A stretch of 64,000 bases of DNA from Hyphomicrobiales bacterium (GCA_900466475.1 UBMI01000016.1:53111-117110); one strand, 5' to 3'; positions 1 through 9,964 are shown, counted from the stretch's first letter. Numbers and translations are program-made. Notes: generated by a model from the letters alone, not told the origin.

Positions 1-31
1 TCGTCAGTCGTAAAATATCAGGCCTGAAACC

Positions 32-640
32 ATGAATGACCTCGCGGAAACCACGCTGGACGTCACACGGCAGGAAAATATCACCCGCATCCTGGATGCG
101 GCCGAGCGGCTTTTCCGCCACTACGGCTATTCCAAGACGACCGTCGCGGATGTGGCCCGCGACCTTGGCATGTCGCCTGCCAATATCTACCGTTTCTTCG
201 CCTCCAAGGTTGAGATCCACCAGGCGATCTGCGGACGCATGCTGGCGATGAGCTATGAGCTTGCAGCCAATGTCTGCCGTCAGAAGATCAGCGCTTCCGA
301 CCGGTTGCGCCAGTACGTGCGCAGCCAGTACCAGCTGACACTCGACACGATGCTCGATCAGCAGAAAGTGCATGAGATGGTGATCGTCGCGATCGAACGC
401 GACTGGCATGTCATCGAGAAGCACATCGACTCCATTCACGCATTGATTGCCGACGTTATCCGCGAAGGCATCGCCTCCGGTGAATTCGCCGACCAAGACC
501 CCGAGGTCGCCTCCCGCTGCTTCGGAGCGGCGACCATCAATCTCTGCCACCCGCAAATGGTTGCCCAATGTCTTGCCAAGACAAACCGTGCGGCCGTGGA
601 CGAACTGATCGAATTTGCGATCAGGGCACTTAGAAAATAA
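32..640 (+). CDS. TetR/AcrR-family transcriptional regulator
   Basis: A 202-residue repressor of the TetR family, complete although only 31 bases precede it in the window. The N-terminal DNA-binding domain is clear: a helix-turn-helix at about residues 37-60 (TVADVARDLGMSPANIYRFF), the usual TetR pattern. The C-terminal two thirds is the variable ligand-binding part. It lies 50 bases upstream of a lipoprotein adaptor and an RND pump on the same strand, so it most likely controls their expression in response to a pump substrate. That is inference from context; no operator can be examined because the upstream region is cut off. Family certain, target likely, ligand unknown. Confidence 0.93.
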   Translation: MNDLAETTLDVTRQENITRILDAAERLFRHYGYSKTTVADVARDLGMSPANIYRFFASKVEIHQAICGRMLAMSYELAANVCRQKISASDRLRQYVRSQYQLTLDTMLDQQKVHEMVIVAIERDWHVIEKHIDSIHALIADVIREGIASGEFADQDPEVASRCFGAATINLCHPQMVAQCLAKTNRAAVDELIEFAIRALRK

Positions 641-690
641 GCGCGGCCAAGGTCGCCCAAGAAAACCCTAGATAATCAGGAGTGCGAAAG

Positions 691-1830
691 ATGTTTTCGC
701 TCAAGACCTTCAGCAATCGCGTGCCGTCCGTCATGAGCCTCGCGCTCCTTGGTGCGGTCGGGCTCGGCGTTGCCGGCTGCACGGAAGAAAAGGCAGAGGT
801 CAAGGAAGTCATCCGTCCGGTCAAGGTGGTCGAGATCGCCAAGGCCGGTGATACCCGTACGCTCGATTATTCCGGCTCGGTGAGGGCGCGTACGGAAATG
901 AACCTCGGGTTTCGGGTCAACGGCAAGATTACCGAACGTCTCGTCGATATCGGCGAACGGGTAAAGCCCGGCGATATCCTCGCCCGCATGGACTCGACCG
1001 ATTACGAACTCGCCGTGAAGACCGCCGAAGCCAATCTCACTGCTGCCGAAAAGGCGGTTGAAACCGCCGATCTCGTCAATCGTCGGGCCGAACAGCTCTT
1101 CGACAAGAATGTCGCGCCGAAATCGCAGGTCGAGCAGGCGTCTCTCAGCCATGATCAGGCAATTTCGACTCGCGATGCTGCCGTCTCTGCGCTCGATCAG
1201 GCGAAGAATCAGGTGAGCTATACCGAGCTCAAGGCCGACCATAATGGCATCGTGACCACCATCAATGCCGATGTGGGTCAGGTCGTCGGCTCGGGAACAC
1301 CTGTCGTCACCGTCGCTGTCGACGGCGAGAAGGAAGTGCAGATCGCGGTGCCTGAAAACGATATCGCCCAGTTCAAGCCGGGCAAGACCGTGAAGGCGGG
1401 TTTCTGGGCCGACAGCAAGCTGGTGCTCGACGGCACCGTTCGCGAAGTCTCCGGCAGCGCCGACCAGCAGTCCCGCACCTTTGCAGTACGTGTCAGCCTG
1501 CCGAATGATCCTCGTGTACTACTCGGCATGACGGCGTCCATCGAGGCCAACGTCAGCAATAGCGATAGCTATGTTTCCATTCCGCTGAGCGCATTGGCGC
1601 AGAAGGACGGCAAGCAGGTCGTCTGGACTGTCGACCGTGGTACGGAAACTGTTCACGTCAGGGACATCGAGGTCGCGGATTTCACCGGCGATGGCGTGCG
1701 TGTGGCCAAGGGGCTCGATAGCGGCGATCTCGTCGTCGCCGCCGGCACGCAATTCATGAGCGAAAACCTGCAGGTCAAGCTTCCCGACCAGCAATCGGCT
1801 TCGGCTGAAACGGACGCAGCCGTCCGCTGA
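691..1830 (+). CDS. RND efflux periplasmic adaptor (membrane fusion protein), lipoprotein
   Basis: Periplasmic adaptor subunit that links an inner-membrane RND transporter to an outer-membrane channel. The product is 379 residues. It starts with a lipoprotein signal ending in the lipobox VAGC, with the lipidated cysteine at residue 30. Next come a biotinyl/lipoyl-like hybrid domain, an alpha-helical hairpin around residues 90-165 rich in A, E and Q, and beta-barrel segments. I chose the ATG at 691 because AGGAG at 678-682 is 8 bases upstream; the in-frame GTG at 682 overlaps this site. The RND gene begins 25 bases downstream. No outer-membrane TolC partner is encoded here, so it is presumably supplied from elsewhere. 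Confidence 0.93.
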   Translation: MFSLKTFSNRVPSVMSLALLGAVGLGVAGCTEEKAEVKEVIRPVKVVEIAKAGDTRTLDYSGSVRARTEMNLGFRVNGKITERLVDIGERVKPGDILARMDSTDYELAVKTAEANLTAAEKAVETADLVNRRAEQLFDKNVAPKSQVEQASLSHDQAISTRDAAVSALDQAKNQVSYTELKADHNGIVTTINADVGQVVGSGTPVVTVAVDGEKEVQIAVPENDIAQFKPGKTVKAGFWADSKLVLDGTVREVSGSADQQSRTFAVRVSLPNDPRVLLGMTASIEANVSNSDSYVSIPLSALAQKDGKQVVWTVDRGTETVHVRDIEVADFTGDGVRVAKGLDSGDLVVAAGTQFMSENLQVKLPDQQSASAETDAAVR

Positions 1831-1855
1831 ACGGCCAGGGAGAGGGGACAGGATC

Positions 1856-4800
1856 ATGGACAACGCCACTTCGGAAAAGCGCCCGTTCAACCTTTCGCGC
1901 TGGGCAATCGGTCATCCGAGCATTGCGCGCTTCCTTTTCGGGCTGATCCTCATCACGGGTGTGCTCGGCCTGACCCGCATGGGCCAGAAGGAAGACCCGG
2001 ATTTCACCTTCCGCGTGATGGTGGTGCAGGCGCTCTGGCCTGGAGCATCGCTGCAGGACATGGAAGATCAGGTCACCAACAAGATCGAGCGCAAGCTGCA
2101 GGAAACCCCGCATCTCGACTGGGTGAAGTCCTATACGCGGGCAGGCAGCACGATCATCACCGTGCAGGTGAAGGGTGATACGAATTCGGCTGATGTTGCC
2201 GACGCCTTCTATCAGGTGCGCAAGAAGGTCGGCGACATCAACAGCGATTTGCCGCAAGGTCTGCTCGGCCCTTATTTCAACGATGAATTCGGCGACACGT
2301 TCATCACGCTGCATTCGATCAGTGGTGATGGCTATTCCTATCCGGAACTGAAGAAGTTCGCGATCCAGGCGCGCGATATGCTGCTGACGACGCCCGGTGT
2401 AGAGAAGGCCGTCATCATCGGCGACCAGCCGGAAAAGATCTATATAGACGTCTCCTCCAAGGCTCTGGCCGAGCGCGGGTTGACGATCCCCGACCTGCAA
2501 AACGCAATCAAGGGCCAGAATGCCGTCGATCCGGCAGGCAATGTCGATACCGGCCTGCGCTCGGTGCGCATCTCGGTCGAAGGCAATGTTCACAAGGTCG
2601 AAGACATCAGGGAATTGCGCCTGCGCTCCGGCAACCAGGTGACGCGCCTCGGCGATATCGCCACTGTCACGTCCGGGCTCGAAGACCCCTATCAGCGCAA
2701 ATACCGCTTTAACGGTCACGATAGTGTGCAGGTCGGCGTCGTCATGGCCAAGGGCTTCAAGGTCACCGATGTCGGCAAGGATGTTGAAGCGACCTACAAG
2801 CGCTTCGAGGACTCGCTGCCCTACGGTGTCGCCGTCGATCAGATCTCCAACCAGCCTGACGTCGTGACGGATGCGGTCAGCGAGTTCATGCATGCGCTGG
2901 GCGAAGCCCTTGCCATCGTGCTCGTCGTCTCGTTCCTGTCGATCGGCTGGCGCTCGGGTCTTGTCATCGCCATCGCCATTCCGCTGGTCCTGGCTGCGAC
3001 GTTTGCCATCATGTACGAGCTCGGCATCGACCTGCAGCGCATTTCGCTCGGCGCGCTCATCATCGCGCTCGGCCTGCTTGTCGATGATGCGATGATCGTC
3101 GTGGAAATGATGGAGCGAAAGCTCGAGGAAGGCCTCGTCAAGATCGATGCCGCGAGCTTCGCCTACTCCTCGACCGCATTCCCGATGCTGACGGGTACGC
3201 TGATCACGACCGCCGGCTTCATTCCGGTCGGCTTTGCAGCATCGACGGCCGGCGAATATGTGCGTTCGCTCTTCTATGTCGTCGGCATCGCGCTGGTGAC
3301 CTCATGGTTCGTGGCGGTCTATTTCACGCCGTGGCTCGGCTATATGATCCTGAAGCAGCGTCACCATGCGGGCGAGCATCACGACGTGTTCGACACGCGC
3401 TTTTATCGCGGCCTGCGCCACACGGTCGGCTGGGCGGTGCGCCATCGCGTCATCGTGCTTGCGCTGACGCTCGGCACGTTCGTTGCGAGCCTCTGGAGTT
3501 TCCAGTTCATTCCCCAGAACTTCTTCCCGCAGTCCTCGCGTCCGGAAATCCTCGTCGATCTCTGGTTGCCTGAGGGGACCAGCATCAAGGAAGTGGAAGT
3601 CCAGGCCAAGGCGCTGGAAGCCAAAATGATGGACGATCCGGACAAGAAGTTTATAGCGACCTATATCGGCGAAGGCGCGCCGCGCATCTTCCTGCCGCTC
3701 GACCAGCAGCTGCGCAACCCGAACTATGCGCAGCTCCTGATCATGGCCAATGACGAGCCAGCGCGTGAGCGCCTTATTACCAAGCTCCGGACGATCCTGG
3801 CGGAAGACTTCCCGTCCGTCCGCGGCAAGGTCGACCGTCTCTTCCTCGGTCCGCCGACGGGCTGGCCGGTGCAGATGCGCGTCATGGGTCCGGATCGTGC
3901 GGAAGTGCGCAAGATTGCCGATCAGGTGAAGGACCGCTTCACCAGGGATCCGATGCTCGGTGCCATTCATGACGACTGGCTCGAGCCGGTGCCTGCCATG
4001 AAACTGGTCATCGATCAGGATCGTGCCCGTGCTCTCGGCGTCACTTCGCAGCGTGTCCGCCAGATGCTGCAGACCGCCATGTCCGGCGCACCGCTCGACG
4101 ATTTCCGCGATGGCGAGGAGACGGTTTCGATCGTCGCTCGCGAGCCGGATGCGAACCGATCACTGCTCTCTGCCGTCAATTCGGTCTACGTGCCGACGGA
4201 TTTCGGCGGCTTCGTCCCGGTCTCGCAGATCGCCAAGGTCGTGCCGTCAATGGAGCAGGGTGTCGAATGGCGGCGCGACCGCCTGCCGACGATCTCGGTG
4301 CGGGCAACGCTGCCTGACGGCGTCCAGTCGAACGACGTTGTGACCAAGCTCTACAACGACATGAAGGACCTGCGCGACAGCCTGCCGGCCGGCTACAAGA
4401 TAGAGATCCAGGGCGGAGCCGAGGATTCGGCTGAAAGCCAGGCCTCGATCGCCGCGAAGGCACCGATTATGCTCGTCGTCATCATGATCCTGCTGATGGC
4501 CCAGCTGCAGCATTTCGGCAAGGCGATGCTGGTCTTCGCCACAGGTCCGCTCGGCATCATCGGCGCGGCTTCGGCCCTGTTGATCAGCGGTGCGCCCTTC
4601 GGCTTCGTGGCGATCCTCGGCGTCATCGCGCTGCTCGGCATCATCATCCGCAACTCGATCATCCTCGTCGACCAGATCGACCAGGATATCAAGGCGGGCA
4701 TGCACCGGCAGGAAGCGATCGTCGGTGCTGCGGTACGCCGCTTCCGGCCGATCATGCTGACGGCGCTGACGGCCGTGCTGGCGCTGATCCCGATCTCGCG

Positions 4801-5002
4801 TGGCGTCTTCTGGGGTCCGCTCGCCTACGCCATGATGGGCGGCATCCTCGTCGCCACGGTACTGACCATCCTCGTACTGCCGGCCGGCTATGCCCTGTTC
4901 TTCGGCCGCGAGCCGAAGGCCAGGAATGACGAACATGCCAATGCCAACCAGGAAGAGGCGGATGGGACCATTCATCATCCGCCGGCATTGGCAGCCGAAT
5001 GA
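1856..5002 (+). CDS. RND-family efflux transporter permease
   Basis: Proton-driven inner-membrane pump of the HAE/AcrB superfamily, 1048 residues, the normal length. Visible features are the first transmembrane helix near residues 20-40, a large periplasmic domain, a helix cluster at about 340-500 that includes the conserved acidic pair in LGLLVDDAMIVVEMM (proton relay), a second periplasmic domain, and a C-terminal helix cluster from about 870. The repeat relation between halves shows in the paired motifs LVDDAMIVVE and IRNSIILVDQ. It is preceded by a good ribosome binding site and forms an operon with the adaptor. Substrate cannot be told from sequence; the early part (MGQKEDPDFTFR) resembles the AcrB/MexF-like branch with an unnamed substrate. 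Confidence 0.95.
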   Translation: MDNATSEKRPFNLSRWAIGHPSIARFLFGLILITGVLGLTRMGQKEDPDFTFRVMVVQALWPGASLQDMEDQVTNKIERKLQETPHLDWVKSYTRAGSTIITVQVKGDTNSADVADAFYQVRKKVGDINSDLPQGLLGPYFNDEFGDTFITLHSISGDGYSYPELKKFAIQARDMLLTTPGVEKAVIIGDQPEKIYIDVSSKALAERGLTIPDLQNAIKGQNAVDPAGNVDTGLRSVRISVEGNVHKVEDIRELRLRSGNQVTRLGDIATVTSGLEDPYQRKYRFNGHDSVQVGVVMAKGFKVTDVGKDVEATYKRFEDSLPYGVAVDQISNQPDVVTDAVSEFMHALGEALAIVLVVSFLSIGWRSGLVIAIAIPLVLAATFAIMYELGIDLQRISLGALIIALGLLVDDAMIVVEMMERKLEEGLVKIDAASFAYSSTAFPMLTGTLITTAGFIPVGFAASTAGEYVRSLFYVVGIALVTSWFVAVYFTPWLGYMILKQRHHAGEHHDVFDTRFYRGLRHTVGWAVRHRVIVLALTLGTFVASLWSFQFIPQNFFPQSSRPEILVDLWLPEGTSIKEVEVQAKALEAKMMDDPDKKFIATYIGEGAPRIFLPLDQQLRNPNYAQLLIMANDEPARERLITKLRTILAEDFPSVRGKVDRLFLGPPTGWPVQMRVMGPDRAEVRKIADQVKDRFTRDPMLGAIHDDWLEPVPAMKLVIDQDRARALGVTSQRVRQMLQTAMSGAPLDDFRDGEETVSIVAREPDANRSLLSAVNSVYVPTDFGGFVPVSQIAKVVPSMEQGVEWRRDRLPTISVRATLPDGVQSNDVVTKLYNDMKDLRDSLPAGYKIEIQGGAEDSAESQASIAAKAPIMLVVIMILLMAQLQHFGKAMLVFATGPLGIIGAASALLISGAPFGFVAILGVIALLGIIIRNSIILVDQIDQDIKAGMHRQEAIVGAAVRRFRPIMLTALTAVLALIPISRGVFWGPLAYAMMGGILVATVLTILVLPAGYALFFGREPKARNDEHANANQEEADGTIHHPPALAAE

Positions 5003-5005
5003 GAC

Positions 5006-5034
5006 AATGGCGCGGTCGAGGCCGCGCCATTTTT
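5006..5034 (+). terminator. Rho-independent terminator after the RND operon
   Basis: A perfect 10-base inverted repeat (AATGGCGCGG at 5006-5015 and CCGCGCCATT at 5022-5031) with a 6-base loop, followed by a T tract. It starts 4 bases after the RND stop codon. Confidence 0.9.
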
Positions 5035-5194
5035 GTTTCAGCTCATCTTTTATTTCAGACCACTAGTTTCGTCAGGTTGCCGGTTGTCTCCGGCGGCCTC
5101 GACGTCGGCGGCAGTAGCGCGAAGGCGCGCGAGAAGACGATGGCCTGAACGGGAGTAAAGATCGCCCTATATTCATCGGAGGGAGGATCTGACT

Positions 5195-7108
5195 GTGGCC
5201 GATTACCGTTTGGAAGCGAGCTGGAGCCCGGTCGAGGGAAGCTTTGGACGCTTTACCTTCACGCTCTTCAATCTTTCCGCCGAACCGCTCTCCGGTTTTA
5301 CGCTCGCCTGTACGTCCCTCACCCGCGTGGCGGACGAGCACGTGGCTGAAGGCGCCACGCTCAAGCGGCGCGTTGCAAATTTTCACGAATATTCTCCGCC
5401 CGAGGGTCTCATAGTCAAGCCGGGCGGCAGCTGGCGGTTCACAATGGAAGGGCTGACGAATGGCCCGAAGCATGTCACGGCCGGCATCAAGTCCGCCTAC
5501 CTCACACTTGGCGACGGCCGGCATGCACCCGTCAGTTTTGGCGATCTGATGCTTGATGGCGTGGAACAGGGGGCGTTGCCGGAGCTTCTGCCGAAGGGTG
5601 AAGTGAGCGAGCCGTATTCGCTGCTGCCCTGGCCGTTGCATGCGGCGTTACGGCCGGGCGAGGTGCCGCCCATCGCACTTTATCCGGCAGCCGGCACCAG
5701 TGCCAAGAATACCAGGGCCGTGGCGAAAGTGCTCGCGCTTTACCAACGGCTCTTTCCTGACGACGACGTGCCTTTCGCGCTTCAGCCGGTTGAGGGAGGA
5801 CGGCAGATCCGGTTCAGAGGGGAATCCTCGATCATGGAGGCGGCCTACGAACTGCGTTTCACGGCGAAGGAGATAATTCTTGGCACCGACGATGCGAGTG
5901 GCCTGCTTTATGGGTTGATCAGTCTTGCGCAACTGCTGCACGGAGCACGTCACGAGCCGGAAACCTTCCAGTTTCCGGTCTTCGGCACCATCGCCGATCA
6001 GCCGCGCTACGAATGGCGCGGCTGTCATCTCGACGTCAGCAGGCATTTCTACCCGGTTGCAGATGTCAAACGGCTGATCGATATCCTCGCCTGGAACAAG
6101 CTCAATATTTTCCACTGGCATCTGACCGACGACGAAGCCTGGCGGCTGGAGATCAAGGCCTATCCTGAGCTTACAAAGATCGGTGCCAAGCACGGACCTG
6201 ACGAAGTGCTTCTACCGCAATTCGGCGACGGCGCGGAGCCTCATTCGGGATTTTACAGCCAGGATGATGTCCGGGAAATCGTTGCTCATGCGGGCATGTT
6301 GCGTGTGGACGTCGTGCCGGAGATCGATATACCCGGTCACAGCACTGCTACACTGCTCTCCCTGCCACAACTCGTCGAGCGACAGGAAGCGCCGGGCGGC
6401 TATCGCCCCGAGCCGAACAATCCCAACAATGCGCTCAATCCGGCGGTCGAATTCACCTACGAGTTCCTCGGCAAGGTGTTCGACGAGATGCTCCAGCTCT
6501 TTCCGTCCCAATATATCCATATCGGCGGGGATGAAGTGCCGCACGGTTCCTGGCTTGCCTCGCCGCTCTGCAAAATGCTGATGGAGCGTGAGAAGCTCGC
6601 AGATACGGCCGAACTGCAATCCTATTTCCTCCGGCGGATCAAGGCGATGCTTGCCGAGCGCGGCAAGAAACTTGTCGGCTGGAACGAGGTCTCACATGGC
6701 GGCGGTGTCGATCGCGATGGCACGCTGCTGATGGCCTGGGAGAAGCCGGAGGTCGGTATCGAGCTTGCGGGTGAGGGCTATGATATCGTCATGACGCCTG
6801 GGCAGGCCTACTATCTCGACATGGCGCAGGGCGAAGACTGGGGAGAGCCCGGCGCGGGCTGGGCCGGCTTCACGCCACCGGAAAAGACCTATGCCTACGA
6901 AGCCGAAGGCGAATTGCCGGAGGAGCTCAGGGAGCGGATGCACGGTATCCAGGCCTGCATCTGGGGCGAGAATTTCGCCTCGCGGGGCTATTTCAACCGG
7001 CTGGTCTTTCCGCGGCTGTCAGCCGTCGCGGAAGCAGCCTGGACGCCCTTTCTGCGAAAGGATTGGCTGCGCTTTGCCGCGATCGTCCGGATGTGGCCGA
7101 CGCTTTAG
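5195..7108 (+). CDS. Beta-N-acetylhexosaminidase, glycoside hydrolase family 20
   Basis: Hydrolyses terminal beta-linked GlcNAc/GalNAc from chito-oligosaccharides or glycoconjugates. The product is 637 residues, beginning with a GTG codon supported by GGAGGGAGGA just upstream. There is an N-terminal carbohydrate-binding-like region, then a GH20b alpha/beta domain (about residues 145-270), then the catalytic barrel beginning at YEWRGCHLDVSRHFYPV. The catalytic Asp-Glu pair lies in HIGGDEVPHGSW at residues 442 onward. No signal peptide is visible, so the enzyme is probably cytoplasmic and acts on imported oligosaccharides. The downstream convergent gene encodes a ROK kinase that could phosphorylate the released sugar. 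Specific substrate not determinable. Confidence 0.92.
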   Translation: MADYRLEASWSPVEGSFGRFTFTLFNLSAEPLSGFTLACTSLTRVADEHVAEGATLKRRVANFHEYSPPEGLIVKPGGSWRFTMEGLTNGPKHVTAGIKSAYLTLGDGRHAPVSFGDLMLDGVEQGALPELLPKGEVSEPYSLLPWPLHAALRPGEVPPIALYPAAGTSAKNTRAVAKVLALYQRLFPDDDVPFALQPVEGGRQIRFRGESSIMEAAYELRFTAKEIILGTDDASGLLYGLISLAQLLHGARHEPETFQFPVFGTIADQPRYEWRGCHLDVSRHFYPVADVKRLIDILAWNKLNIFHWHLTDDEAWRLEIKAYPELTKIGAKHGPDEVLLPQFGDGAEPHSGFYSQDDVREIVAHAGMLRVDVVPEIDIPGHSTATLLSLPQLVERQEAPGGYRPEPNNPNNALNPAVEFTYEFLGKVFDEMLQLFPSQYIHIGGDEVPHGSWLASPLCKMLMEREKLADTAELQSYFLRRIKAMLAERGKKLVGWNEVSHGGGVDRDGTLLMAWEKPEVGIELAGEGYDIVMTPGQAYYLDMAQGEDWGEPGAGWAGFTPPEKTYAYEAEGELPEELRERMHGIQACIWGENFASRGYFNRLVFPRLSAVAEAAWTPFLRKDWLRFAAIVRMWPTL

Positions 7109-7160
7109 AAATCTGTGCTGCCGCAATCCAAAGTCGCGGCACTATCAGATTGGAATTGCG

Positions 7161-8072
7161 TTATGCCGCTTCGGCCTTGAGGCCCAAAAGGGCAGCACCG
7201 ATCAGGCCCGGTTCGATACGGCATTCGCTGCGCACGATCAGCGGGTGGTCGAATTTACGCAATATGCGAGCGCGCACCGCATGATCCAGTTCCGCCAGAA
7301 GCGCCTCGACATTCGAGAGGCCGCCGCCCACGGGCACGATGGTTGCGCCTGTGATGTTGATGGCGAGCGCCAGCGGTGAGGCGACGAGATCAACATAGAC
7401 GTCGATCGTGCGATTGGCCTTTTCCTCGCCGTTGCGCCAGTCGGTGATGATTTCCTCGCTGGAGAAATCGAGGTCGTGCAGCGTTTTATGCAGGCGTTCC
7501 AGACCCCGAGCACCGCCGACGGTATCGACACAGCCTTTCTGGCCGCAGCCGCAGGCATAGGCGGGGATGGCGACAGGCGGAGTGCCGGCATGTGATGCGA
7601 TGATCGGGCCATGGCCCCATTCGCCGGCAAAGCCGCCTGAGGCATTGATGAGACGACCATCCGAGACGACGCCGCCCCCGACGCCCGTGCCGAGAATGGC
7701 GCCGAAGACGATGCGGTGGCCGCGACCGGCGCCAAGTTCGGCTTCCGCCATAGCGAAACAATCGGCGTCATTGGCGATCAGCACGGGCAGGCCGAGCTCG
7801 CGCTCCAGGTCGGCGGCAAGGTTGCGGTCGTGGATACAGGGGATATTGGCGACGATGAGGCGCTGCGTATCCGGGTCGACAACACCGGCAATCGAGAGGG
7901 CAATACGCGAGGGGCGCTCGCCAGCCTCGGCGATGAAGCTCCTCAGCGTCTCGACGAAGGCCGGGAAATCATCCTTGGGCGTCGGACGGCGGCCGAGCGG
8001 TACGATGTCGGATTCCGAACGTGCAATCCCGCCCTTGATGGCGGAACCTCCGATATCGAATGAAATAATCAT
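7161..8072 (-). CDS. ROK-family sugar kinase, probable N-acetylglucosamine kinase
   Basis: ATP-dependent kinase of the ROK family, 303 residues. The phosphate-binding loop DIGGSAIKGG is at residues 6-15, the catalytic-aspartate segment ANDADCFAMAE near residue 100, and the zinc-binding cysteines in CGCGQKGC near residues 174-181. The NDAD form is what I remember in GlcNAc kinases rather than glucokinases. I prefer the ATG at 8072, which gives the standard MIISFDIGG start and has GGCAGG upstream; an in-frame ATG at 8087 would add five residues. It is convergent with the GH20 hexosaminidase (53 bases apart), which fits a GlcNAc-using pair. Substrate is inferred from motif and neighbour. Confidence 0.85.
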   Translation of the reverse strand: MIISFDIGGSAIKGGIARSESDIVPLGRRPTPKDDFPAFVETLRSFIAEAGERPSRIALSIAGVVDPDTQRLIVANIPCIHDRNLAADLERELGLPVLIANDADCFAMAEAELGAGRGHRIVFGAILGTGVGGGVVSDGRLINASGGFAGEWGHGPIIASHAGTPPVAIPAYACGCGQKGCVDTVGGARGLERLHKTLHDLDFSSEEIITDWRNGEEKANRTIDVYVDLVASPLALAINITGATIVPVGGGLSNVEALLAELDHAVRARILRKFDHPLIVRSECRIEPGLIGAALLGLKAEAA

Positions 8073-8195
8073 CTGATGCCTGCCCATTGTCTATGCTCGG
8101 CGTCTGCTCGCACTGTTGGCGGGGAATTACAAGGATTATTCGATAAATGAACTAAGGCTGATCGCCATCAGGCGACAATTTCGTCCGACAAGGTC

Positions 8196-8912
8196 ATGCT
8201 ATTGGCATATTGCATGGGCAAGCTTTCCACCATTCACCCTTCCGACGCCGGATTCATGACAATCGAAAATACCGAAACTCGCAGAACCACCGCCCGCAGG
8301 CCGCGTCCGAAAGGCCGGCGCCTGTCCTCTATCCTGCGACAGATGGCGGCGGATCGAAGCCGCGAACGCGTGTCGATCGGCGACCTGTTCCAGACGATGG
8401 GCGACCGGGCGATCGGCGCGCTGATGCTGATTTTTGCGCTGCCGAACGCTTTTCCGACGCCGCCGGGCACCTCGTCGCTGCTCGGAGCCCCCCTGATCTT
8501 TCTTGCCGCCCAGCTTACCTTCGGCCTGAAGCCGTGGCTGCCGAAGGCGATTGCGGCGCGCTCCATGCGGCGGGAGGATTTCGAGACGATCGTCGGGCGC
8601 ATTCACCCCTGGCTCGCCTGGGCAGAGCGCATGCTGCAGCCACGATTGAGCATTTTCGTCGAGCCGCCGGCGGAATATCTGGCGGGCTTCTGCTGTCTGG
8701 TGCTGGCGATTGTTCTCGTTCTGCCGGTGCCGCTTGGCAATATCCTGCCGGCGATTGCGATTTCGCTCTTTGCCTTTGCGATTCTCGGTCGAGACGGACT
8801 GTTTTCACTTCTCGGTTTTGCGGTGACAGCCATCTCGCTCGTCGTTGCTGGCGGGGTGATCTACGGTCTCGTCAAGGCGGCCATCTACATCGTCATGCGG
8901 TGGTTTGGATAA
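8196..8912 (+). CDS. exoD: ExoD-family exopolysaccharide synthesis protein
   Basis: Integral membrane protein of the ExoD family, named after a Rhizobium gene affecting exopolysaccharide production, alkali tolerance and nodule invasion. Biochemical role unknown. Family hallmarks are GDLFQTMGDRAIGALMLIFALPNAFPTPPG near the N-terminus and several C-terminal hydrophobic helices ending in VIYGLVKAAIYIVMRWFG. The start is not settled: ATG at 8196 gives 238 residues, while ATG at 8256 gives 218 residues starting MTIENTETR. Neither has a strong ribosome binding site, so the longer form is given. It stands alone between a divergent kinase gene and a SorC regulator. Confidence 0.8.
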   Translation: MLLAYCMGKLSTIHPSDAGFMTIENTETRRTTARRPRPKGRRLSSILRQMAADRSRERVSIGDLFQTMGDRAIGALMLIFALPNAFPTPPGTSSLLGAPLIFLAAQLTFGLKPWLPKAIAARSMRREDFETIVGRIHPWLAWAERMLQPRLSIFVEPPAEYLAGFCCLVLAIVLVLPVPLGNILPAIAISLFAFAILGRDGLFSLLGFAVTAISLVVAGGVIYGLVKAAIYIVMRWFG

Positions 8913-9010
8913 GGAAGCGACTGCTTGCTTTTTCAACGCCCTCGACATTTGCCCGATTTTTGTTTTGATCTGCGCCAGATAGACTCAAAAAAATTAATTG
9001 GCGGCGATAG

Positions 9011-9964
9011 ATGGTAAAAAGATCGGAGACATCAGGGCGGCTGGACGATGCGGCGCGCGCCGGCTGGCTTTATTATGTCGCCGGTCGCACACAGGATGAA
9101 ATTGCATCCGCCATGGGTATTTCGCGCCAGTCGGCGCAGCGGCTCGTTTCGCTTGCCGTGGCCGAACGGCTGATCAAGGTGCGGCTCGACCACCCGATCG
9201 CCGCCTGCCTCGAACTTGGAAATCAGCTGCGCAAGAAATTCGGTCTGAGGCATGTCGAGATCGTTCCCAGTGATCCGGGTTCATCGTCGACGACGGTCGG
9301 AATTGCCGAGGCGGCTGCTTCCGAAATCGAGCGCTGGCTGAAACGTCCAGATCCGATCGTACTTGCCGTCGGCACGGGGCGAACGCTGAAAGCGGCTGTG
9401 GACCAGCTGCCGGCGATCGAATGTCCCAATCATCGGATCGTGTCGCTGACAGGCAATATCGCCCCTGACGGTTCAGCCGCTTACTACAACGTCATCTTCA
9501 GCATGGCCGACGCCGTCAAGGCGCGGCACTTTCCGATGCCGCTGCCTGTTCTCGTCACCTCGGCGGAGGAGCGGGAGCTTCTGCACGGCCAGCAACTCGT
9601 GCGCTCGACGCTCGCGATCAGCGCGCAGGCGGATGTAACCTTCGTCGGTATCGGCGAACTCGGCATCGATGGCCCGCTCTGCGTCGATGGTTTCCTGGAA
9701 AAAGACGAGATGATGGAGCTGATGCGTGGGGGTGCGGCAGGCGAGATCTGCGGCTGGATTTTCGACGCCGACGGAAAGCTGCTCGACAACCCGATCAATG
9801 AACGCGTCGCATCCGCTCCGATCCCGCCACGCGATTCCTCTACAGTCATCGGGATCGCCAAGGGAAAACGCAAGTTCAAGGCGATCCGAGCTGCCATCAC
9901 CGGCCATCAGGTGAACGGTTTGATTACGGACGAAGAGACTGCTGAGTTTTTGCTCACTAGCTGA
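9011..9964 (+). CDS. smoC: SorC/DeoR-family regulator of the polyol operon
   Basis: Sugar-responsive transcriptional regulator, 317 residues. The N-terminal helix-turn-helix is at about residues 26-50 (RTQDEIASAMGISRQSAQRL). The rest is the SorC sugar-binding domain, with the typical VGTGRTLKAAVDQL and VGIGELG segments. It sits 145 bases upstream of the polyol-transporter genes on the same strand, the position of the smoC regulator in rhizobial sorbitol/mannitol loci, so it likely controls them. A 6-base inverted repeat at 10068-10086 is a candidate site. Symbol assigned from synteny memory and is tentative. Confidence 0.85.
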   Translation: MVKRSETSGRLDDAARAGWLYYVAGRTQDEIASAMGISRQSAQRLVSLAVAERLIKVRLDHPIAACLELGNQLRKKFGLRHVEIVPSDPGSSSTTVGIAEAAASEIERWLKRPDPIVLAVGTGRTLKAAVDQLPAIECPNHRIVSLTGNIAPDGSAAYYNVIFSMADAVKARHFPMPLPVLVTSAEERELLHGQQLVRSTLAISAQADVTFVGIGELGIDGPLCVDGFLEKDEMMELMRGGAAGEICGWIFDADGKLLDNPINERVASAPIPPRDSSTVIGIAKGKRKFKAIRAAITGHQVNGLITDEETAEFLLTS

